Under the pieces are notes generated by a model that was given only the letters and a program-made list of their open reading frames with translations, was not told the origin of the DNA and did no database searches. A stretch of DNA of 32,013 nucleotides from a virus. Below, in pieces: positions 1-6,084 of the stretch. Each line of letters opens with the position of its first letter. The stretch's first letter is position 1. The position numbers and the translations under genes are program-made. The DNA lies in the IMG/VR virus record IMGVR_UViG_3300023179_000334, positions 1 to 32,013 of that record; one strand, written 5' to 3'.

Positions 1-65
1 CCAATATACCATTTTCCTGTTGATATTTGTACCCACTTATATACGTAAGCAATGGTTGTAGACAT
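1..65 (-). CDS. GIY-YIG endonuclease, N-terminal fragment cut by window edge
   Basis: The minus strand opens with ATG at 63-65 and runs off the left edge after 21 codons plus two bases. The peptide contains YVYKW, then an ISTGK turn, then WYI; the next two bases are GG, so the following residue is glycine and the motif completes as YIG. This spacing is the first catalytic hairpin of GIY-YIG nucleases, where the paired tyrosines sit in the active site. A GGAG Shine-Dalgarno sequence at 75-78 lies 9 bases before the ATG and supports the start. The gene lies 81 bp downstream of gp46 on the same strand. In T4-like phages such free-standing nucleases are usually homing (Seg-type) endonucleases. 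Only the N-terminus is visible, so the DNA-binding part and target are unknown. A different GIY-YIG nuclease, for example a repair enzyme, cannot be excluded. Confidence 0.6.
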   Translation of the reverse strand, partial: MSTTIAYVYKWVQISTGKWYI

Positions 66-146
66 TTTATGATACTCCGATTAGTAAATAGAGGGCTATC
101 CTTGAATCGGCAAGGAAGGAGGATCAGTCCGTTCGCCCAATAATAT

Positions 147-1913
147 TTATATCGTAGCATGTGTTTCATATTGCGTAAACCCGTTTTGCTTAATAACTTT
201 AAGAATATTTCCGACCCTACTTATAAGATCGTCTCTATGCGATACTAACCAAACACTTTTATTTCTGTCTCTTGTTAACGACTTTAACGCTGATAACGCA
301 TTTTCAACGCCAGCACTGTCTAGTCCACTATCGATTAACTCGTCAATGAATAAAATGTTTATTTTGTGATATAGGCTTTCGTAAATGTCTCGGAACGCCC
401 ATGACAAAGCTAAAATAACCCGATTAGATTCTCCACGAGATAAATTATAGAAGTCCAAATCCCGTCCCAATTCTGTGATTTCCACTGTGAGATCATTTTT
501 GAATGCCACCTGATGAGGTAGTCCGATTTTTTCCAAGTAGTAACTGAGTCGTGTATTTAAGTAGTTCAAGTTTTGGTCAATAATTTTCTTGCGTATAAAA
601 CTGTCTTTGTTGGTCAATAATTTTAACAAAAATTCTTCATGATCTCGAATCTGTGCCAATTGATTGATGCGGTCATAGCTGATATCCACCAGTGCAGTGG
701 TCTGCATGTCCGTGATCTGTTCACCGTAGGGATCTGTTTCTGCTTGTTTGCTGTTGATTTGTTGTTGTAGATTGGCCAAAGTGGCTCGATGTTCCACTGC
801 ATCACTTTCGCGATCGTAGAACACACTGGGGCAGATGCCCAGAGGGCCTAGATCTGCCACAGCTTGATTTTGCATGTCTAGGGCATTGACAAGATTGACA
901 ATGTTTTCTTTCACTGATGTCAGTTCTTGTTTTTTCTCGGCCAGTATCTTGACCTGTTCACTGTCATGAAAAGGTTTATTACAGCTATGACAGCGATGAT
1001 TCTCCAAAGCCACTATGTCTTTTTCTAGTTTTGCTAGTTCTCGCTGTTCTCTGGCCAAGTCCAATTGATTGCGTTTGATGTTGGTATTCAGATCTGCCAG
1101 GGCTTTACGCCTATTATTGTAAACTTCCAAGGCCTGATGTGCGGCTATTTCGGCATCTATGTCAATTTGATTCAATTGGTCATAGGCCAACCGCAGTTGT
1201 TCTAAGTCAGTGTCATGCTTGTTTTGCCAGAGTGTTTGTTTGCGCTTGAGTGACTCGATCTGTTCCAAGATTCTACGGTTGGCGTCAATTTGAGCCTTGA
1301 GGTCAGCTTCGGCCTGTTGCACAGCGTCCTTGCTCTGTCTAATACGTTCTTTAAGACCTTCGGCCTTTTCGCTTAACAATGTAATGCCCAACAACTGCTC
1401 AATGATTTCACGTTGTTCATTGGCACGCAAACTGAGAAATGGCAGGGTATAGGTATTGAGAGCCACAATGTGTTGAAACATGGTATGACTCATGTTCAAT
1501 AATCGTTCAATGGCCGCCTGTGTTTCTCTGCTGTCACCTTGGCTGAGATCTGCCACGGCCTGTTCTATGCCACCAACAAAAAACCTAAGCACATTGGGCT
1601 TACGACCACGTTCGATTCTATATTCGGTTCCGTCTTTGTCAAACTCTACTGTGACCAACATGTTTCGATCATTGGTTCTATTGATCAAGTTGTCTTTTTT
1701 AATATTGGTCAAGGCCGATCCGTAAAGAGCATAGCTGACTATGTTGAGCAGAGCACTTTTGCCTGTGCCGTTACGAGCACCCGAGTCATCGCCACCCAAG
1801 TCTAGATTTTCACCTAAGATAAGGGTAAGGTCACTACGATCAAGATTTACACTTTGTGTGACATTGCCTATGCTGAGAAAGTTACGGGCGGTGACATTCT
1901 TTATCTTGATCAT
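147..1913 (-). CDS. 46: Recombination endonuclease subunit gp46 (Rad50/SbcC-like ATPase)
   Basis: This is the ATPase subunit of the phage Mre11-Rad50-type nuclease complex, which resects DNA ends for recombination-dependent replication and host DNA breakdown. The 588 residues show the full SMC/Rad50 layout. The Walker A motif is ARNGTGKS at residues 46-53. A long coiled coil follows at about 180-440, with a zinc-hook CHSC at 308-311 at its apex. The ABC signature LSRGE is at 491-495, Walker B INILFIDELID at 518-528, and the H-loop VSHRDD has His559. Length is close to T4 gp46. The ATG overlaps the gp47 stop by 4 bases (ATGA) and no good Shine-Dalgarno is seen, so translation is probably coupled to gp47. 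Nothing looks broken. Family identity is firm; the role is known from T4. Confidence 0.95.
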   Translation of the reverse strand: MIKIKNVTARNFLSIGNVTQSVNLDRSDLTLILGENLDLGGDDSGARNGTGKSALLNIVSYALYGSALTNIKKDNLINRTNDRNMLVTVEFDKDGTEYRIERGRKPNVLRFFVGGIEQAVADLSQGDSRETQAAIERLLNMSHTMFQHIVALNTYTLPFLSLRANEQREIIEQLLGITLLSEKAEGLKERIRQSKDAVQQAEADLKAQIDANRRILEQIESLKRKQTLWQNKHDTDLEQLRLAYDQLNQIDIDAEIAAHQALEVYNNRRKALADLNTNIKRNQLDLAREQRELAKLEKDIVALENHRCHSCNKPFHDSEQVKILAEKKQELTSVKENIVNLVNALDMQNQAVADLGPLGICPSVFYDRESDAVEHRATLANLQQQINSKQAETDPYGEQITDMQTTALVDISYDRINQLAQIRDHEEFLLKLLTNKDSFIRKKIIDQNLNYLNTRLSYYLEKIGLPHQVAFKNDLTVEITELGRDLDFYNLSRGESNRVILALSWAFRDIYESLYHKINILFIDELIDSGLDSAGVENALSALKSLTRDRNKSVWLVSHRDDLISRVGNILKVIKQNGFTQYETHATI

Positions 1914-2926
1914 AGAGTTTTGTATATTTCTAGCAGTAGGTTACGATCATACTGTGTGCTTTCTATGGCAGTTAACGATTGATTTACAATTTGATCTACA
2001 CTTTGGAATGTAATATTACCCTGTATGATTTGATTTTCTAAGTCAGCTTGGGTATTTGGAATCAATTTGATTTCCCTACAACCATAGTCGTTCATAAAAG
2101 TGTCACGTAAGAATCCGGCTTCTTCATAGGAGATGTCGATGTTTAGATTAATTCTAGCATGAGTATTGGGTCTAAGCACACTGGCAGGATTATCCAGTAC
2201 TGTACTTAGATCGTAGATTCTGTACACAGGTTGATCGGGCCAAGCATGATATTCAGGTTCTCTCCCCCATTCCAGCATCATCAGTCCGCGATCGTCGTCG
2301 CCGGCATCGGCATAGTTATGCGGAAAACAGTTGCCAATATAGGTTACATTGCGCTGAGTCTGTCGTTTGTGAAAGTGTCCGGTGAACACATGTTCGAATT
2401 CGCTTAGGTGTTCTCTGCGTACTTCTCCCGAATCGGGCATGGGAACTAGGCTGTTCATCAGATATCCGGGCAGCTCTAAATGAGCAAAGCAGTATTTGCT
2501 TGATAGTTTTTTTAACTTTTTATAGTCATCGCCAATCAACCAAGGCAAAAAAGTTACATCACCCACAGTTAGAAAATCATTGACAATTTCTATATTGGGC
2601 AGATGGCGAGCCCATTCTACACTGGTTACATCACGACGATCTCTATAGAATAAATCATGATTGCCCGGAATTAGATAGACTTTTGGAAAAGCAGCATTGA
2701 GCAGTTCTAGGCACTGTAGAGAATAATTGAGACTCAGCACATTGATAGACGCTCTATGATTGTGCCAATCACCACACATTATGGCCACATCGCAGCCATT
2801 GGCTAGCCCGGTGTCAATGGTCCAGCGAACAAAATTCAAACAATCATCATTGTGTACAACACTGTTGGATTTAAGGCCCACATGCAGGTCTGTAAAGACC
2901 ACGGCCTTGTTAAATAAATTTGGCAT
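1910..2926 (-). CDS. 47: Recombination endonuclease subunit gp47 (Mre11/SbcD-like nuclease)
   Basis: This is the metal-dependent nuclease partner of gp46. All phosphoesterase motifs of the Mre11 family are present in order in the 338 residues: D13-L-H15, G52-D53-W-H-N-H, the G-N89-H90-D motif, His149 in FAHLEL, and H184-F-H186 in TGHFH. These residues bind two Mn ions in homologues. The C-terminal part (about 240-338) fits the capping and Rad50-binding region but has few landmarks. The gene lies 45 bp downstream of gp55 on the same strand and overlaps gp46 by 4 bp, forming a 47-46 unit. The ATG at 2924-2926 has no visible Shine-Dalgarno; a sigma70-like promoter ends so close to it that its transcript would be nearly leaderless. 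Confidence 0.95.
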   Translation of the reverse strand: MPNLFNKAVVFTDLHVGLKSNSVVHNDDCLNFVRWTIDTGLANGCDVAIMCGDWHNHRASINVLSLNYSLQCLELLNAAFPKVYLIPGNHDLFYRDRRDVTSVEWARHLPNIEIVNDFLTVGDVTFLPWLIGDDYKKLKKLSSKYCFAHLELPGYLMNSLVPMPDSGEVRREHLSEFEHVFTGHFHKRQTQRNVTYIGNCFPHNYADAGDDDRGLMMLEWGREPEYHAWPDQPVYRIYDLSTVLDNPASVLRPNTHARINLNIDISYEEAGFLRDTFMNDYGCREIKLIPNTQADLENQIIQGNITFQSVDQIVNQSLTAIESTQYDRNLLLEIYKTL

Positions 2927-2933
2927 AGGTACT

Positions 2934-2962
2934 AGTATAGCATGTCAAATTGATAAAGTCTA
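2934..2962 (-). promoter_or_regulatory. Candidate sigma70-type promoter with extended -10, driving gp47-gp46
   Basis: Read on the minus strand there is a -35 TAGACT (2957-2962), a 17-base spacer, and a -10 TATACT (2934-2939) directly preceded by TGC, an extended -10 element. The predicted start falls within a base or two of the gp47 ATG (2926), giving a leaderless or nearly leaderless mRNA. That would agree with the missing Shine-Dalgarno. Seen by eye only; the -35 is a weak match. Confidence 0.45.
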
Positions 2963-2971
2963 CGATTTTTG

Positions 2972-4825
2972 TCAGTCGTGATCTCCGTCGCTGGTATGAC
3001 TCTGATTCAGACCCTGGCGTGTATAACTGGGATTAAAACCATTGATTTCCAGTATGTCGTCACGCAAATTTTGATTACGTTTTTCGATATTGAGCACACG
3101 AGTAAAACTATTAGTTATAGCAGCAGTATAGTAGGCAAAGGGGTTTTGTGATTTGGATTCATCAAATTGTAGACCAATTTGGCTTAGTTGCAGTAGGGCT
3201 TGACTTCGCATTTCGTCGTTATAAGTATTGCCAGTGAGGTAAATAGTTCCGTTTCTTCTAGCTAAAAAACAGCCATACTGGGTCTTGGGACACCAAACTT
3301 GTCCAGAGTAGTCTATAGTTGGTTGATTTGGATGAGTAGCTTTTCCTTGACCGGGGTGTGATCTACCATTACGCTTACCCCCATGAAAATTAACACAGCT
3401 TACTCGGGTATAATTTTTCTTTTGGCTAAACAGATTTATATCATAATATTCCACCGGTTTTCCGAAACTAATATAGTGTCTAAGATGTCTATTAGATCGA
3501 ATACCGGATATTGCACATAAAGCCTGAAAAAGTTCTGCATGCTGGAAATTTTTTTGTACATATCTGCGCTGCCCATTTGATCGCCACCCATCACCATCGA
3601 TCATAGTGTTGATGAGTAGTATACGTTGTTCTTTAGTTAATTGACAAATAAACTCCATATTAAGATTTTTTTCTGGGAAAGTCTTGACAAATTTCTTAGC
3701 AGACTCGCGTTTTAGTCTAAATAATATAGTTCGTTTTCTTAAAGATTCTGAAAATTTATAATCAAGTTTCTCTAGACAATCTCTAATTCGATCAGCTTTT
3801 ATGCCAGGATTTTGATACAAACTTATAGTTTTAATCATTGAATTGTTATCCCACTCGTAACAACCCTCGGTCATAACCCAGCCGGCTAATTCAACAAAAC
3901 TGTCTAAGTGTATTTTATTGATCACCGAGTCTTCGGCTGTTCCTATTAAGATCAGTTGGTCTTGTTCTAGTAAATACTCAATCTTCACCAGTCCTCGTTC
4001 AGTGACCATCTTATGCTCGGGGGTGACTAGGCTGTCAAACCCTCGCAACGTCATTTTGTGCATTGGTCCTTGATAATTTCCACGGTAAATATCAAGAATA
4101 TTAGACCAAGTCATTGCACCATTGTGATAGCTTAGAATTTTATCATTTTGTGTTATTTCGTCAATACCTAACCACCCACGCTGTGTAAGAGCTTGTGTTT
4201 CGGCATCCACACAATAACCTCGCCAGTTCGAACGTGTAGCATAGCGTTCACATAATTTTATAAACATATGAGCCAGTGTGCGAGTCATTGTACCGTGGTC
4301 ACGACTCCATTTACCAGTGATCAAATCGCCCTGCCAGTGACTTTTACCCACACAGTAGGGCTGACCCTGCTGGTTGACTTTATAGTGTTGAAATGGAGGA
4401 AAATTGCATTTAAGATATTTGATCGCCGCACGAGGTTCGTCTTCGTCGTACTCAATATAGACATTTTCATCATCTGTGGGCTCCTCTGGTAGAGATTTTT
4501 TTACAACTGTTTCATTCACCGGCACATGTTCCCAGGTCATAACACGTATGACCACATCAGTTATGGCTATGGTATCCAAGGAAATGGCAAATTCATCTAG
4601 TTTCCTGCGTTCTCCGAGGCCATTGGCCGCATCTAATGCCAGTTTGGCCAAACGGTCTGCACGATTTTCTCTGGCGATCTCTAGTGTTTCTGGCGTGATC
4701 TGTGTCAGGGTATGTACTATTATATCATAATCAGACACATCGGGTGTAATATATGTACAGTAGGTGTTTTTACTGCGGTGTATTTCTTTCAATATATCTT
4801 TGTTATTAAGATAGTTATGTTTAAT
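2972..4825 (-). CDS. 55: Late-transcription sigma factor gp55, interrupted by an intein; non-standard start
   Basis: gp55 is the phage sigma factor that directs host RNA polymerase to late promoters. The C-extein has NDEM, FDESKSQNPFAYYT and the NIEKRNQN stretch, which align with T4 gp55 EMIADG, FDETKYKNPHAYIT and KKERK. The N-extein has about 200 residues with an insertion typical of marine T4-like phages. A 329-residue intein splits the conserved GY/T site. The first ordinary start is TTG at 4790-4792, with no clear Shine-Dalgarno. The same frame is open upstream and encodes NYLNNKDI, matching NYVNNKEL near the T4 N-terminus, so the protein must begin earlier. The best start is ATT at 4823-4825, 7 bases after GGAG. 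An ATG at 4837-4839 is in another frame and would need a -1 slip. The stop is TGA at 2972-2974. The spliced product would be about 288 residues. Confidence 0.88.
   Translation of the reverse strand: MKHNYLNNKDILKEIHRSKNTYCTYITPDVSDYDIIVHTLTQITPETLEIARENRADRLAKLALDAANGLGERRKLDEFAISLDTIAITDVVIRVMTWEHVPVNETVVKKSLPEEPTDDENVYIEYDEDEPRAAIKYLKCNFPPFQHYKVNQQGQPYCVGKSHWQGDLITGKWSRDHGTMTRTLAHMFIKLCERYATRSNWRGYCVDAETQALTQRGWLGIDEITQNDKILSYHNGAMTWSNILDIYRGNYQGPMHKMTLRGFDSLVTPEHKMVTERGLVKIEYLLEQDQLILIGTAEDSVINKIHLDSFVELAGWVMTEGCYEWDNNSMIKTISLYQNPGIKADRIRDCLEKLDYKFSESLRKRTILFRLKRESAKKFVKTFPEKNLNMEFICQLTKEQRILLINTMIDGDGWRSNGQRRYVQKNFQHAELFQALCAISGIRSNRHLRHYISFGKPVEYYDINLFSQKKNYTRVSCVNFHGGKRNGRSHPGQGKATHPNQPTIDYSGQVWCPKTQYGCFLARRNGTIYLTGNTYNDEMRSQALLQLSQIGLQFDESKSQNPFAYYTAAITNSFTRVLNIEKRNQNLRDDILEINGFNPSYTRQGLNQSHTSDGDHD
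3227..4213 (-). mobile_element. Intein with LAGLIDADG homing endonuclease inside gp55
   Basis: The 329-residue insert starts with Cys (block A: CVDAETQALTQRGW) and ends TGN before Thr+1 of the C-extein. Block B is TPEH at intein residues 64-67. Block F/G reads VWCPK...FLARRNGTIYLTGN, with terminal Asn329 but Gly instead of the usual His at position 328. The two dodecapeptide motifs of a LAGLIDADG nuclease are at 107-117 (VELAGWVMTEG, acidic Glu116) and 199-209 (LLINTMIDGDG, acidic Asp208), so the endonuclease looks intact. Removing the insert joins ...NWRGY to TYNDEM..., which restores a continuous gp55. The DNA looks more A+T-rich than the exteins, in keeping with a separate origin. Confidence 0.9.
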
Positions 4826-4839
4826 TTTAAATCTCCCAT
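4823..4839 (-). promoter_or_regulatory. gp55 translation start region: SD GGGAG, slippery TTTAAAA, ATT start
   Basis: Minus strand, 5' to 3': an ATG (4837-4839, not in the gp55 frame), GGGAG (4833-4837), TTTAAAA (4825-4831), then ATT (4823-4825) in the gp55 frame. GGAG to ATT spacing is 7 bases, ideal for initiation at ATT. Alternatively, ribosomes starting at the ATG would meet T TTA AAA in the correct phase for a -1 slip that enters the gp55 frame exactly at this ATT codon. Without a slip, the ATG frame stops after 16 codons. Confidence 0.55.
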
Positions 4840-4851
4840 CTAACTATAGTA

Positions 4852-4880
4852 GTTATAACATATGTTGGCAACAAAATCAA
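4852..4880 (-). promoter_or_regulatory. Candidate sigma70-type promoter with extended -10, driving gp55
   Basis: Minus strand: -35 TTGATT (4875-4880), 17-base spacer, -10 TATAAC (4852-4857), with TGT immediately upstream giving an extended -10. Transcription would start near 4845, leaving a short leader that contains the GGGAG Shine-Dalgarno at 4833-4837. The site sits in the 99 bp between the divergent gp55 and the structural block, back-to-back with the late promoter at 4895. Confidence 0.55.
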
Positions 4881-4894
4881 CCAATTTTTTTGGT

Positions 4895-4902
4895 AATAAA
4901 TA
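4895..4902 (+). promoter_or_regulatory. Late promoter (AATAAATA) for the baseplate block
   Basis: AATAAATA matches the NATAAATA late motif of T4-like phages (T4: TATAAATA). It is followed by CTAGA, and the 13-mer AATAAATACTAGA recurs at 11359 in front of gp6. The motif ends 22 bases before the ATG at 4925, leaving room for a short leader with AGGA at 4914-4917. Confidence 0.65.
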
Positions 4903-4924
4903 CTAGATAACTCAGGATCGTCAT

Positions 4925-5785
4925 ATGCCCGATATATACCCAGAATCAACCAATTCCGGTGTTGCCAGTAAAATTATCACCGACATAGCTAGTCTGGCCA
5001 ATCCGGTATTAGGTAGACTGGCCAATGCCGGACTGTTGCCCGGCGGACGTCGACGCCAAAACAATGTTAAAGAAGTTACAACCAGTGTGGTCTACATGGA
5101 TGAACAATATCGTCGCCGAAATTGGAAGGTCAGCATAAAACTCGGTGATAACAATAGAATTTTTTATAATTCTCTCAATCCTGGAATAATGGCTCCGCTT
5201 CTGGTAACCAATGGTGTTGTCTATCCCTATACTCCGCAGATTTCCGTAAATCATCAAGCTACCTACAACCAACAAAAGTTTACTCACAGCAATTATTTGC
5301 ATATGGCCTATGATGGCAGTGAAGTGCAACAAATACAAGTTTCTGGCGAATTTACTGCACAAGATCATCAAGAAGCATCATATATACTTGCTGTTATTTA
5401 TTTTTTCCGAGCAGCAACCAAGATGTTTTTTGGTCAAGGCGACAACATTGGCAATCCGCCGCCCTTGGTATATTTAAATGGTTACGGAGAAATGTATTTT
5501 CCTAATGTGCCTTGTGTAATTACTAGATTTTCACATACCATGCCCAGTGACGTTGACTACATAGAAACTAGTACAGTGAATCTTACCACAAAGGACTCTT
5601 ATACTATACGACAAGGTAACGGCGAAGAAACAATACCTGCCAGATCAATTAATACCACAACAAGGATCCCTGTTATCAGTACTATCAGCTGTGATCTACA
5701 ACCGGTCTACAGTAAGAGCAATCTTACACAATTTAACCTCAACGACTTTGCTCAAGGTAAATTGGTCGAAAGAGGATTTATCTAA
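4925..5785 (+). CDS. Baseplate-tail tube junction protein, gp48/gp54 type
   Basis: The 286-residue protein is the first gene of the structural block. Residues about 60-230 look like the tail-tube-related fold of gp48/gp54: a stretch ending ISVNHQATYNQQKF, then a helix with YILAVIYFFRAATKMFFG, then LNGYGEMYFPNVPCVITRF and a final strand set TSTVNLTTKDSYTI. T4 gp48 has a comparable helix (INIYQYFNYFSYG) and a following GPCQIQSI strand. The N-terminus carries a basic GGRRRQ patch near residue 41. In T4 these proteins cap the baseplate hub and nucleate tube assembly. The ATG has AGGA 7 bases upstream. The stop overlaps the next ATG (TAATG), so the two are translationally coupled. Choosing between gp48 and gp54 is not possible by eye, and a different tube-like protein remains possible. 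Confidence 0.55.
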   Translation: MPDIYPESTNSGVASKIITDIASLANPVLGRLANAGLLPGGRRRQNNVKEVTTSVVYMDEQYRRRNWKVSIKLGDNNRIFYNSLNPGIMAPLLVTNGVVYPYTPQISVNHQATYNQQKFTHSNYLHMAYDGSEVQQIQVSGEFTAQDHQEASYILAVIYFFRAATKMFFGQGDNIGNPPPLVYLNGYGEMYFPNVPCVITRFSHTMPSDVDYIETSTVNLTTKDSYTIRQGNGEETIPARSINTTTRIPVISTISCDLQPVYSKSNLTQFNLNDFAQGKLVERGFI

Positions 5786-6084
5786 TGGCCGATTACAATA
5801 AGTTTAGTCCCTACTATGCTACCGAACGGTTTGGTAACTTTTTAGATGTTAGACTAGATAGACCTGTGCCTAAAAATAGTTTGGATGTGGAATTTACTAT
5901 AACCAAAGTCTACGAATATCGTCCCGACCTGCTGGCACACGACTTATACGGGCGTAGTCAGCTATGGTGGGTATTTGCAGCTAGAAATCCAAACGTATTG
6001 ATTGATCCTCTATTTGATTTTTATGCTGGACAGGTTATCTATATTCCTACTCAAAGTAGTCTAACAGCAGCACTTGGTATCTAA
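5785..6084 (+). CDS. 53: Baseplate wedge protein gp53
   Basis: This 99-residue protein has the gp53 core: YEYRPDLLAHDLYGRSQLWW, which parallels T4 gp53 PEELANAIYGNPQLYW, followed by a LysM-like ending (DPLFDFYAGQVIYIPT). In T4, gp53 joins neighbouring wedges around the hub and fixes the baseplate ring. T4 gp53 is about twice as long, so this is the short form lacking the T4 C-terminal extension. It is coupled on both sides by TAATG stop/start overlaps (5782-5786 and 6081-6085), so it belongs to one translational unit with the genes before and after it. Neighbouring hub, gp25 and gp6 genes support the call. Confidence 0.82.
   Translation: MADYNKFSPYYATERFGNFLDVRLDRPVPKNSLDVEFTITKVYEYRPDLLAHDLYGRSQLWWVFAARNPNVLIDPLFDFYAGQVIYIPTQSSLTAALGI

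Noticed and set aside
100-115. Small hairpin CCTTG/CAAGG between gp46 and the GIY-YIG gene as a terminator.
   Set aside because: Only 5 bp of stem, and no T-run on the minus strand after it.
4790-4792. TTG as the true start of gp55.
   Set aside because: There is no clear Shine-Dalgarno, and the frame upstream encodes residues that match the T4 gp55 N-terminus.
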